Origin: Sclerurus mexicanus
Taxonomy: Eukaryota; Chordata; Aves; Passeriformes; Furnariidae
Assembly (NCBI GenBank): GCA_013396755.1
Contig: VWZF01007105.1
Span: forward strand, 163,308-227,307
Direction of reading: 5' to 3'
Length of the DNA: 64,000 nt
Under the pieces are notes generated by a model. It saw only the letters and a program-made list of their open reading frames with translations, had not been told where the DNA came from and ran no database searches. Positions 52,476 to 64,000 of this stretch are shown here, one piece after another (the stretch's first letter is position 1; every line of letters starts with the position of its first letter). The translations under genes and the position numbers were made by a program.

Positions 52476-55089
52476 TCATCCATGCTGTGTCTGGATCCTT
52501 GGCTACAAAAAAACTCCACTGAAATGCCATCCCTGAAAACAAGGGGAAGACAAGGAGCTGAGGAGGCTTTTCAAATGCACTGTTCTCGTGAACACCAAGG
52601 GTGTCAGCCTGCCAGTAGAAGAGGAATTGTAAGATAATGTTAATTTTCAATATTGGTTGGAAATAATATGTTTGGTCATGTTATTACTCAGAAAGTGTTA
52701 ATGTCCTAAAAGTTCTGAGTTGGAAAGGGAATGTTTGTTTGCAAATGGGAGAGAACATAGTCATGGTACATGAGTCTTAGATTATCATTTTCTTGCTAAA
52801 TGTTTCACTCTCTCATTAACCAGGCAAGCAGAATTACTTAATTGTCCCTTTTAAAAAGTGATAGAGTTGCTAAAGGTGAGGTAAACCAAAGTTAAACCTG
52901 AAAGGCATTTGAAGAAAGAAGAAAACAACAACAGAAAATTTCTAGGACCCTGGTTTGCTCCAAAACATTGATGACATGAAGTTACAACTCATGGTTCTGA
53001 GGTGAGAACACTGAGGAAAAGAAAAAGGTAAAGAAAAAAAGAAAGAGAGAGAGAAGGAAACCCCCAAAACTGAAGATGCTTTTTGGCTCTGTGCTCCTGC
53101 GTGTTATTGTTTATAGGAAGATGAAGAGGTGGCAGACCCAAGGAAGTGATGGAACACCGTGATGGAAAACATCTCCAGTGGCCAGGCAGTTCAGAACAGA
53201 AGGTCCCAAGAAGGACAGCCGTGGTTTGTTGCTGTATTGCCAAAACAGGTATGTTTGTGAGGAGAGATGGGAGACCTGGGATGGAAGAAGTAGGCGATCC
53301 ATATTACTGGAGTGTTATTTATGCTGGAAACAAAGAGCCCTGAGCAAAACTAGACGTGTGGTGTGAGTTTCTGGGAGGTACAGCCCTCTGGGATTTCGGG
53401 AAGCCGAGGTGACAGCGTGTGCAGGCTCAGCTGCACAAGGATCACCGCTGAGTTCTCCAAGCACTGTCTGACACAGGGAATGTGCTGAGCTGGTCCCGAC
53501 TCCAGGGCCCACATTCATTCACTCTGTGTTCCATGGTTCTTCACGCTCCTGTGACCCGGATGAATTTACCAGCGAACTGAGCAGCGTGTTCAGCTTTCCT
53601 GTGTACATTTCTTACGCTCCTGCCCATCCTAATCCAGTTCTTTGCACTGTGATGGAGTCTCTAATTATAAATTAAATCATACAACCTGCCTTCTCAAGCT
53701 CGTCTCGTTCAGAGTTTGCTTTTATCCTTGTTATTTGATGTTTGCTTCCATATTTTATTTATTGCACATAATTCAACTGCTGCAGTAAATACAGAATTAC
53801 TAATTGTAATGGATTTTTGTTGTGCTTATCATTATAGTGTCTGAATACTTTTTAACCACCACAAATGTTTCTTCACAATATTGCAGAGATTTCCCTCTCC
53901 TTTCACTGATGCAAAGCAGGGACATTAACAGCAAAGCTATCAAAGTTCTCCACTGTATCTGTTTGTTCTGGAGTGGCAATAAATACATTTCCAAGTAGCC
54001 CCAGTAAACCAATTGTGAATATCTTCTTCGCCAGGTTGTAGAGGAGCTTTCAGAGGGGCTGCTGGTGCTGGTTATTCCCTCTGTTTGGAGTTTCCTAACA
54101 CTGGGCTGGAGGAGTTTCTGTTGGCTGCCTTACACCAGGCTTTTGAGGAAACTGCATCCCACTTTGTCCACAAGGACATCAACCCCCAGTGTAAAAACAG
54201 TTAAGTCCCTTCCAGCCTGGGAGCCCCACTAGAAGGGTTCTTTAAAATCTAGTTTTTCTAATAAGACATTCTATTCTAGCAATTGCCTTAATTGCACTCA
54301 GGCCTTTGGATATATATTTGGTGCCAGCATAACCCTTGAGTTTAAATACCTGTGTTCAAACCATTATCTACATATACAGACTCACCCCGTCCTATCTCCC
54401 CTTTCTTTTGTTGGAGTTTGCCAAAATGAAGCTTCAGTCTTCTCTCCTGACAGATTCTTTGCTCTTATAACCAGTTCAGAGACCCTTTTCTATGACTATT
54501 CTAGTTTTCACATGTCATTCTTGAATAGAAGCTGTACCCAAAATTCTGTAAGAGAGCCATAACATCTGGATGTGCCTTACCTGGTCTTCAGATCTCATCT
54601 GTCATCTGCATTTCTGTGACTAAATAAGGCTTCTCAGTCTTCATCCTTCCCTGTTAACTGTGATGAATTCCCAGTTTACAGAGTTTTGGCTGTCAATCCC
54701 TGTGTGAACAGCCTTGTGATTTGCATTAATCTTATTACAGCATTCCACCAGTCCATTCCTCAGGATTCCTGTGCTGTTCCAGAGCCTTATCCAGTTCTGC
54801 CTTTAGGATATTCCAGCCTTCTGCATTGATGCTTTTTGATTTTGCCAGGAACTACCTGTATTAACACTCTTTTTCCCCTTCCTTGTGCTCGTGTCACTTA
54901 AAGCCAACCAGTAGCACTGGATCTGCGAGCAGAAGCTTTCAAAGCACTCGTTCTTTAGCCCAAAAGCTCCCATGTCAGCACAATCCAGCAATGGATTTTT
55001 AGTCATTTTTTTCACCCACAAAGCTTTCCTTACACTAATCTTCCTATTTTCCAATTTAACTTATATTTTCACGTGTTGCACCAGAACAA
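52476..55089. other. Gene-free AT-rich sequence
   Basis: AT-rich sequence without a recognised exon. A purine run is at 53,030-53,065. AT-rich unique sequence around 53,650-54,010 could be a conserved element. The part from about 54,400 may belong to the old LINE at 55,090-55,420 but is too diverged to call. Confidence 0.5.
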
Positions 55090-55420
55090 GCACTTTACTG
55101 ATTTTGGGGGGGGGTGAGATCAACTGTGTCTTCCTCTACCCGGAAAAATCTGCATCCTTATCAAAGAAAGACATCAGCTTTGTCTGGTACGATGGCCTGT
55201 GTTAAATCTTTTTTTTTTTTTGCATTTTCTCTCTTTACTTTCCTCCACATCTTTGCCCCCTTCAGAGGAAAAATAATTTACATTTTGCATCTTACTGAGG
55301 TCAGGCTAATTAGCCTCTAATTGTCTGGACTTGCTTTCCAGGTATTTGTCTTCATTTTGGGGTATTTTTTTTTCTCCTTTCTCCCTGTAATAAGATGGCA
55401 ATTTTAGATTATTTTTGCAC
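55090..55420 (-). repeat. Ancient CR1/L3-type LINE relic (internal part)
   Basis: Diverged, reverse orientation. It follows the old CR1/L3 pattern: aagacatcagctttgtctgg and, further on, actgaggtcaggctaattag, cctctaattgtctggacttg. No coding capacity is left. It could be continuous with unrecognised sequence to 54,400 and 55,600. Confidence 0.5.
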
Positions 55421-58090
55421 CTCCAGAAGTGGTAGAAATAAATTCACTCATTTGCATCACAACTCGACTATAGTGCTTCATGGTTTTGTTGGGTTTTGTT
55501 TGTTGGTGGGTTTTTTAGTTTGGTATCTTTGCATTTTTAAAGAAAGATGCTTTGTCATGGCTATGGATGCAGGGAAAAATAATGAATTGCAAAGTTCTTT
55601 AAAAACTAACGATAATGAGAAGTTTCTTAAGCAATGATAGCTGGATCCAGGGCTCGGTTATCCTGTGGGACTGTTGATAAGTACCAGTGGCTGATCACTG
55701 ACATGCAGAAGTTCTGCTCCTCGTGCTGCTTCAGCTTTATTTACTGTCTTAAACAGCAAATTAAGTGTGCCGGGGACTCTGCAGGCCTGTATGAGATAGT
55801 CCTGAACAACATACACTCCAGGAATAGACAAAGTAAACAAAACAATAGGAAGACAGTGACTCCAGAGGGTCAGGACTGCGTAGGGAAGGCTCCGGTGCTC
55901 TCACTGCCTGCATGAACCCATGGCACGGAAAACCGAGGTCAGTAACTATGTTTCCTGCAGCTGGGAAAAAGTAATATTTTTAAATACTTTGTTTTGTAAT
56001 ATAGTTAATTCCACTCTTTTCTGACAGCTAAAATGAATAGGAAGCTTTCTGAGCAGGTTTCGCTCAGGCACCTAATTCTGTCTAATTAAATGCTTGGATT
56101 TGGGGTGGGTTTTTATTGCTGTTTTCTTGGGGTTTGCCAGATATACTCAATATTTTTACAAATCTCTGAAAATTATGTCTTTCTTCTGATTCTTCAGTAT
56201 GTCTGGGGCTCAGTTTTACAGAGGAAGTTCTGGCCAATGCCTTTGTTTTACTGAAAACGCATGTGCTATCCCCAGCCTTCATAAGCAGAGCCATTGCTGA
56301 GGTGTGATCTCGGGCCTCTCTCAAGTCAGAGATAACTGCTAGCTAAAAATGACCTCGTTTCACAGTCCCACAGCTGAACTCTGAAAGTTCCAGCAAAGCT
56401 GGCCAGAATGTGTTTGGATTTTTTTTTGTTTCTAAGTAAATGTCACTGAGGTGCCAACTTGTGACCTTCAGAATCCAACTTTTAGGCCACGTGCTTTTGA
56501 GGCCAATGGGGTGGAAACCTCAAGCAGAAAATCAGCCACATCCCCACAGCCAGACCCCTGTGTGAGTGTGAATTCCCAGTGCTCCCCATGTGGGTTCATT
56601 ACAGAATTCAAGTTCTGAAATGCACATTTTTATGGGTGACTGTTGAAAGGTAGATAAGTAGAATTTCTCTCCGAACCTTTCACGAGCAAATGTTTCCAAG
56701 CTGCTCAACACCTTGTTTATGTGGGATGTTGGTTTGGTTTATTCATTTTTCCACCAGTTATTTGTGCCTGCCTTTGTACAGCTGGAATGAAGGGACGTTA
56801 CTAAGTGTTCTCCCCATAGCATGAATATTTAATAGTTTGTGTGTTCTTTCTCTGTATCATGTGTGTGCCTGTATAATACCAAGAAAATCTCTTAAAATCA
56901 GTTTTTGCATGAGATTTTCAAAGCACATCATATGATTGAGTCACAGTCCTGAGTAAACTACACTGTTGTAGAATTTCACCTAAAATTTGGATTTGCCAAA
57001 TGGTGGTATTTCACAAATAAGCCCGGACTCAGCAGACTTCCCCTCCATATTTTATTCCAGTTTGATCCAATTTCCCAGTGCGGATGAACTGGTGTCTTTG
57101 AGAAATAACAGAAAAATCTCCAGGCCATTGAAAAGAAGATTTTCTTTGTTTCTCAGATGTGCAGATACTCATGTTCTCCAGCTCGGAGCTGCTGTGAGTC
57201 TGCTGGGCGGATCCTGCAAAGTGCTGAGTCCATGGCTAACTTTAAGGGAGTATATCCTTAAAATCACCGGGACTGCTGATGTTTAAAATTACACAGAGAC
57301 TTAAGTACTCTGATGGCCCCCGGCCAGTGGCTTTCACATCTTCTAGGACTGAGCCCTAAGGACACACGGTGAACGGCTGCAGCTGAATTTCCTTTCCCCA
57401 TTTTAAATATAAGGTTTAAAGCCCGAATTCTGACAGCTGTTTAATTAAAGATACTCGTTTTAACCGTGAGGAATGTGATATGCGGCGTTGCTACGCCTGC
57501 TTGCTTTCTTTCCGCCTCTCCTGGCATCCCAGCTCACTCCTCTCCAGCGTTAGTGCAGGGCTTGCAGTTTTCAGTGCTGCTCCGTTCCTGCTTTATCCTC
57601 TTCCATCTTTTCCATCTGCTTTATTCTGTTTGGAAAATGGCAATGTAGAATGTGTTTGGTGTAACCTTAATCCTGACCAGCATCTGGGCTCCGTTTAAAA
57701 AAAAAAAAAAAAAAGCATCTACTGCAAGGAAGGTTTCTGTACATGTTTCCCCGCTTTAGTAAAACAAAGTTGGGGGGGAGGAAGAACCAGAAATGACCAG
57801 AGCAAAATTACGTTTCTTTTAATTGATGTGGGGTTTAATGTGTTTTCCTGCCCACATGGACAAACCGTGGAGTTTTTGCTCTCACCTCTGTCCCGGTGGG
57901 GGTTGTGTCAGAGGTAAACCGGATTTGGACCATTTTGGACCACGAAAGAAAGGAGGGGGCGGGAGGGGGAGGGGGGGTGTATTTAAATCTGCTTTTAACA
58001 GCCTCGCTGCTAATTACTCCCCATATGCAGAAGTTAACACCACCATAAAACACGGGATGCCCTGAAATTCCTGCCTGATGCTTTCTGACG
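55421..58090. other. Gene-free sequence
   Basis: Unique, AT-rich sequence. A run of 18 A lies at 57,697-57,714 and G-runs at 57,940-57,980. No exon or classified repeat seen. Confidence 0.5.
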
Positions 58091-60640
58091 TTTCCCCATT
58101 AAACTTTGCCCCGAGCCGGTTCCGATGGTAGCGGTGGCAGCGAGGACGATGCTCCCCCGGCCAGCTGCGCTTCCCGGGGGCGTCCCGTCACCCCCGACCC
58201 CCTTTCCCATCCCTGCTCCCCTTGGATTTTCCCGAGCCGCATCTCCCCCCGCGCTCCCAGCCCAGGGCTCTTGAACTTCAGTCCCCAGCAGCCACAGAGG
58301 TCGCTTCTGAGCACCACGAAAAGGCTTTTTTCCCCCATTATTTATTTATTTTCTCTTCCCTCCCCCTCCCAACTGAGGCTCCCCCTCCCTCGTGGCCGGA
58401 GAGGAAAAGCACGTTTAAATCCCGAACTCGGCTTTCCCACGTGGTTGTCTCGCTGAGCTGCTGTCACAGCCACGCCGGGAGAAGGAGCTTCTCCCCTGCC
58501 CTGCCGGGAAGGCAGAAGGTGATGAACATTTTTAATCAAACTGTGCGTTCAGGGCACCGCACTAAACCCCGAACTCGTGCTGAAAAATTTACTCTCGTCA
58601 CGACCGGGCTCTTGCTTTTTGATTCCACCACCGAGTGTCCAAATAATGAGGGGATTAAAGTTCTGCTCCACCTTCCTGGGTGTCTGCTAAAGGGATGGAT
58701 GTTTGTCAGCGATTTGAGGGTTAATTCGAACAAGTTTATTTCACATTCTGGGTCTGCACACATGCAAAGAGCACGTGTGGTTTGGGGTGAAGGATTAGCA
58801 GCATGTACAGGGAGACAAAAGCAACCGTGGATGGGAATGTAGGATATACTGGATGTGTGTATAAGCATTAAATCGGGGGAGGGGGGCTGTTTTTTAGGTG
58901 ACTTTTCACCCCATTCAGAGATCGTGGGCACAATGCACCGTGTTTCAACACACACTGTGGAGAAAGGGAAACGGAGGGCAGGCAGCGCCATAGCCCAAAC
59001 TGCGTCTGGTCTTCGGAGCTCGCTGTAATCTCTATGGGGAGTTGTCCCCTACTTCTAATTATTCCGTTTACACAGACCTAGAGCACGCCACCTCTTTAAG
59101 GCCTTTCCCCTGATGTCTCTAGGAGGCAGCCTTCATCGAGCAAGGAGATCAAATCCTGGCAAAAAGAGCACTGAACGATGTGAACCCCTTGGAAAATTCC
59201 ACTTCCTGCCCAGCACTGCGTGTCCTTGGGTCTCTCACTCATTCCCATGCACTTAACGAGGGATTTCTGCCTCGGGCTACCACACCAACTTTCTAAATAA
59301 ATGCGGAGCTGCCTCGCACACCCGAGCTCGGTGCTCCGCAGTGAATCTCAGCTCAGCACCAGCGCTCTCTCCTCTCTTCCTACTTCCCTCCATTTTATTT
59401 CTCCGCTGGTTTTTTTCTCTTCAGCAGACTCCCAACTCTCTCTCCTGCTGAACTTGCCGGGAACAAAAGGCTCCGTTCCCGATCCAGCCCGCAGTTGCCG
59501 TGAGAAACTTCCTCGCCAGCGCTGTCTGTCGCTCCGCTCTCCCTCCCTCGCTCCCTCCCCGCCTCGGGAAAATGGCAGTGCAAGAGCTTGATGAAAAGGG
59601 GGAGAAAACCTTCTTTCTCAGCGCCTGCCTCTCCCGCAGCAACCCCCCCTTCTCTAGTCGTGACGCCTGAACTCAAACTTCTCTAAAAATACACTTTAGG
59701 AGGGCAGAATCTCACGGGAGGGGATGTATTTTTTTTCCACCCCACTGAAAAGAGGCGCCGAGGTGGGGGAAAGGCCGAGGGGCAGCTTTTTCCAGGCAGG
59801 AGAACCTGCTGCTGTCCCCTCCCGCACGGCATCGCCAGGTCCCGAGCACTTGGAACACAATAATAGTTTTCCTTCAGTGGGAAAATCCAGGCCCAGAGTT
59901 GAGATCTTTCTCTTTTCGCAGCTTTAAAAGCCTTTTTTATTTTTTTTCCCTTTTTTTTTTTTTAACTCTTCACAGTGGGGCTCGCAGCAGAACGCGGCTG
60001 TTCCTCCAGCCCACCCGAGAGCTCCCAAACCGGGTGGGATTCGGGGAAACCAGACGGCTGGCTCCGGATCCAGTGCAGGGGTTTTTGCAAACTCCGGTCC
60101 GCGTTTTGATTTCTTTCCTTTTTTTTTCTCTCCTTTTTCTTTTTTTTTCCCCCTTTTTTTTTTTTTTTTTTTTTTTTTTTCTTTTTTTTTTTTTTTTAAG
60201 TAGATTTACTCTTCCTTCCCCGAGCGCACCGGAGCGCTGGTGTCCGAGGGCGGCCGGCGTGCACCCCCCGTGTACAAAATAAATGGGGTTCTCTCCTTCC
60301 CTGCACTTTATTGTTTCCCTCCCCTTCCCCATACCCCTCCGTTTCCCCTGGAATGACTAAAACTCCACCTCCAGCCTTATTTTCGCTGCTGGCTGAGCGC
60401 TGCTCCCCGAATCCGCTCACGCGTGCCCCAAAACTTGCGCTGCCCCACTTTTCTCCCCCTATCGCGGGTGGTTTGGGTGGGGGGTGAGTGGGATGGGGGA
60501 CACGCGTGGCATCGGCGCCGGTGGCCGCGCAGGATGCTCGGGGTGGGGGCTGCGCTCCCGCGTCCCTTCCCCTCCGCAAACTCCGCTTCGCTTTTTCCTC
60601 CTCCTCGCCAGCGCTGCTAAAATAATGCATTTCCTCGAGT
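58091..60640. promoter_or_regulatory. CpG-rich region, probably one or more promoters or regulatory islands
   Basis: CpG-rich stretches at about 58,100-58,620 and 59,280-60,640, separated by less GC-rich sequence. The region includes long T runs (59,938-59,964 and 60,110-60,197). No start codon with a recognisable protein follows on either strand. The edge at 60,640 passes into the conserved-looking block at 60,780. Confidence 0.55.
60110..60197. repeat. 88-nt pure pyrimidine tract
   Basis: An unbroken T/C run, mainly T, on the + strand, inside a CpG-rich region. Confidence 0.95.
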
Positions 60641-60779
60641 CAGGCCGAGTCCACTTTCCTGCCTTAAAATGCATCCAAAGTTTCGCAGCTCGCTGTCAGA
60701 TGTCACCAGCGGGCTCTCGCAGGGCTCGCTCCCTGCCCGGGGAAAACTGGCGTGGGAAGCGGCGAAACCCCTAGAAAAC

Positions 60780-61170
60780 CCACGCAGAGTTACCTTCGGC
60801 TGGAACTCCCAGCACAGAGCCATTGTGTACATATTATACGATATTTTATGGTTGCTTTTGGGTGAATAAATAAGCGTTGTCTCGCATGATGCCCAGCAAA
60901 CAAATAATTCAAATAATATTAATCTTAGTGGCGATGGAGCCAGAATGAGAGCACTTAGCCTGGATATGACAGTGGCTGAAACACTGCAAGGAATGGGCTG
61001 GGCAAATACAAACATATTTACAGGAAATGTAATTTTCTTTAGCAAAACCCCTCTGAGATAAGCTGAGGCACAGCCGGTAACCTTTCCTCACTCCATTCCA
61101 TATTTTGCGGCGTGCTCCATGAATTATAATAGATGGGTCTCTTGTTCTTGGGTCCAGCCTGCACATCTCA
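60780..61170. promoter_or_regulatory. Strong candidate conserved non-coding element
   Basis: Sharp change from CpG-rich DNA to a unique AT-rich block with attatacgatattttatggt, gtgaataaataagcg, caaataattcaaataatatt and catgaattataatagatggg. It has no repeat similarity, no long frame and no splice context. It is the block that most resembles deeply conserved enhancers in this window. Confidence 0.45.
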
Positions 61171-63690
61171 GCACGCTGTGCCTCTCAGTGAAATGGAAGA
61201 GCATCCTTCTTCGCCCAGCTACATTAATTCCTGCTCAGCTCCTCTCCTCCTGGCTTAGTCGCGCTTGTTAATACTTTATTAGAGAAGCTGCGCCCAATTC
61301 CCGCAGCCACGATCCAGTCCGTGTTTGTAGCCAGGGAAAGGCTGGGGATAATGATAACTTGTGTGTGTGCGAGCTGAGCTGAGCTGAGGCAGCGCTGACT
61401 TTAGTCCGGTTTCCATGTCAACGATTCAGTCCATATTTGCCATCACACAGTTGGCAGAGCCTGGTTTTTTTCTGCTTTCCTGGAGGGGGGAGACACTACT
61501 CCTGTTTCTCGTAGACTAATCTAGACCAGGTTTCCTAAACTGCCTTAGCGTTGGGTTAAATGGCACGGCCACCTTCATGAAGGAGACTTCCAGTCAGGAG
61601 GAGTGGTGGTGGCCTGCAGTGCCATGTGAGCGCTGGTTTCCCAGCCTATCTGAGCCGGGCTCGGGGAAGCGTGCTCAGCGCTTGGGGACACGGGGGAAGG
61701 AGCACGGCTGCTCCGCAGGCATCGCTCCGGCTGCCGAAAGAGTTGATGTGGCACAGTGGAAAAAGTGTGGTGGTCATCACAGCCCCGGAGGAGGGGGCAG
61801 GCGGGAGGATTTTCAGCTCTTAGGTGGCAATGTTTGTTAAGAACTGTGCTGTCATCTGCTTCCCAGTCCTCATAGCTGGAAGTTCATTGAATGCCTTAGT
61901 ACTGAGTAAAGTGCCAGGGCCTCATTGATGAGGCGTATTCCAAAATCTGCTTCAGCTTTCGCAAACATTTGGTAAAGTGAGTGTCTCCTCATTGTGTGGG
62001 TGGCTGGGGAATCCAGGCTGCTTTTCACATTACCATCAACACTGGGTTTCATAGTCTGACACAGTGCTCCTTGAAGGAGATTCCAAAAGACCCACACAGG
62101 TAGAGAGGTGTGAGCACGGGATCTTTATCCACGCCCAAGCTGCATCCCAAGCTCCTGAACTGAAGTGGCTGAACTTTTGGTGATGCTCTGGTAGATGGTG
62201 GGGCTTTGATTCATTGGAGTTGGGGAGAAGGGTGCTCGACATGGTTCTGGGCTTAAATGGCAGAATTCTCCCCAGTCTGTCGGTGTTTTTTGAAGCCGAG
62301 TGAAAATGAAACATCTGAGGAAGAGTGTTTTGGTGCTGTGGGACACTGTAGCCCACCATAGACAGAAATAGACACTGGGCCTCACTTGTGAAAGTCCAGT
62401 GTGATGTCGGAGGAGTTTTCCCCTCTTCTTTGTCTTTCCAGAACCCAGAGTTTCATCAAATAACTCCTCTGAAGAGAGGATGCAGATCAGGTTTTGTTCT
62501 AGCACGTTCCACAGTTTCCAAACTCTTCTGAAGAAGAGTATCTTGGTGTTTTTGCTGTTCTGTGTCCAGAACAGATCTCACTAAAGCCACAGAGCCTCTT
62601 GTGTGAGATTCCATCATCGTACTGAGGCTCCAACCCTCATGAAGGCCTTTGAGTATTATCACAATACTGATATCATTTATCACCTGGTGGTTTATTTACA
62701 GCTGTGGAGAAAGACCGACTGGCCAATCTGGTGGATGGACCCAGCTCCATTGCACAGTCAACTGTGCAGGCTGTGAAGTGGCAAAGCTGCTTTGTTTGGA
62801 GTGTGGAGCAGTTTATTGCTCTAGAAAACATTTGAAATTTTACTATTTATTGCCCTGTCCCTCCTCTCCTCCCACTTTCCAGCTTTGAAATAAACCCCTT
62901 TGTTCCGCCACCTGCATTCTAGATGATAAATATTTTATATTATAAGTTTTATAATGAGTGTGAGGGTTGAGTTGATGTCAGCAGACACTGACACCTTCAC
63001 TTCATCCCTAACAGGCACATGGCCCTGGCAGAGATCCAGTCCTGCCTTGCCTCTTGTGCTGGGCTCGTGTGTCCCCAGTTAAAATGGGATTCCTTCCAGC
63101 GTGTCCTGTTGGTTGTTGGGCTCTGACCAAGCCCTGTGTGTTTGTCACTGTCCAGGGGTTCCTTCTGCCCCATTTTCTGTTTCGGGGTGATGTTCTGAAA
63201 ATGGCAGCCTCAGACCTGAGAGTGTCCTTTGACTCTCCACCCATTGTTTTCTCTCTCCTTAAAGCTGAATTTACTTAAACTTCACTTTTCCAAGTATTTC
63301 CATATTCCAGTGTAGCACCAGTACATGGGACTCGGGCCTAATCCATACCATGCCTGCCATTTCTACTAGACAACTGTGCCCTAATTTCTAAGAACTTGGT
63401 GTTTATAACCCAAGTAACTCATCCTTTGGTACCTTCCATGCCCTGTTGCAGCCCCACACCATTTGAAGTAAAACAGGCAGGTAGAGACCCTGCTGGCACA
63501 GGCCAGGCCATTTCCAGAATAGAATTCCAAGTACATTCCTCTCTTCCCAATCCAGCAAAGGCCTTGGGGATGGAGGGGGTGGGAATCTCGGTCTGAGAAG
63601 GTTGCAGACGAGAATGGCCCAATTCCCAGTTCACCTCTTGATGGTTGGGAAGCTCCAGCACCACGACTGCCAGAGCGCCCTGTCCCATTG
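61171..63690. other. Gene-free sequence
   Basis: Unique sequence with a short gagct tandem repeat at about 61,370-61,388. I recognise no gene in 61,870-62,700, although it has several partly open minus-strand frames. No classified repeat seen. Confidence 0.5.
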
Positions 63691-64000
63691 CCCAACGGTG
63701 TTGTGTCTAGACCTGTCCAGGTGGGTCTGGATCTGGGAATGCTGGTCCCATGCCCGCTGCCCTCGCCTTGGCAGGAGCAGAGCCGGACTTTCTTGGACTG
63801 TCCGCGCGTGCAGTCACAGCCCTGGCGCGCCGCCAGCGCCTTTTCCAGAGGGACACGGCCAAGCGGAGAGGAAATGACAACCGCTAACAGTTCGCAGAGG
63901 GCTTAATTCTAAATGGAATTTCTAGGGACAAAGAAGAGGCGCTGGGGCAGCGCACGGGGCCCAAACACCCCCGAGGGCCAGCAGGGCTCACCGCGCCCGG
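63691..64000. other. GC/CpG-rich sequence at the window edge
   Basis: CpG density rises to the right end (cgcgcgtgcag, ggcgcgccgccagcgcc). It may be the edge of another island or first exon. A frame with a possible acceptor at 63,769 ends at a TAA at 63,904-63,906 and matches nothing I know. Confidence 0.35.

Noticed and set aside
53080..53250. Exon-like sequence ending at a donor (aaacag|gtatgt)
   Set aside because: No protein similarity and no partner exon; only transcript data could support it.
61870..62700. Several partly open minus-strand frames, considered as a pseudogene
   Set aside because: No frame or motif matches a family I know, and no poly(A) tail or target-site duplication was seen.
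63769..63906. Possible exon after acceptor ccttggcag with an open frame to TAA
   Set aside because: Matches nothing I know and the frame is short; CpG-rich DNA gives such frames by chance.

Overview
This is vertebrate nuclear DNA, almost certainly from a bird. Many CR1-type LINE 3' ends are present, in the avian forms that carry the motifs 'gagaagctgtggctgcccc' and 'aaggtcccttccaa'. Introns are short and GC content is high, as on an avian microchromosome. The one gene I can read with confidence encodes a p90 ribosomal S6 kinase that matches RSK1 (RPS6KA1) best. I cannot name the species; the CR1 types suggest a neoavian bird.

Layout. Positions 1-13,725 are intronic or upstream sequence with CR1 fragments and no convincing coding exon. 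A 54-nt coding exon (13,726-13,779) encodes an 18-residue N-terminal insert. An alternative first exon lies at 15,529-15,648. Twenty further coding exons, common to both N-terminal forms, run from 17,949 to the stop codon at 28,851-28,853. A 3' UTR follows, with a polyadenylation signal at 29,777. All exon junctions keep the reading frame, and the form that starts at 15,529 is 738 residues long. The canonical first and second exons (MPLAQL... start) were not found and probably lie left of the window.

The right half (about 29.8-64 kb) has no recognisable protein-coding exon. It holds GC/CpG-rich islands (43.3-44.4 kb with a 77-N gap, 58.1-60.6 kb, and the extreme right end), several AT-rich unique blocks that look like conserved non-coding elements (best at 60.78-61.17 kb), and old and young CR1 fragments. 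In other vertebrates ARID1A follows RPS6KA1, so this half is probably the regulatory landscape and possibly the 5' end of ARID1A; no ARID1A coding sequence is visible.

The assembly has defects: single Ns at 38,930, 39,910 and 40,115, with a nearly perfect 442-bp duplication bounded by two of them, and a 77-N gap in a CpG island. I found no tRNA, rRNA, CRISPR array or new defence-like system. The most interesting items are the lineage-restricted N-terminal exon, a GC-AG intron in the C-terminal kinase region, and the non-coding landscape.
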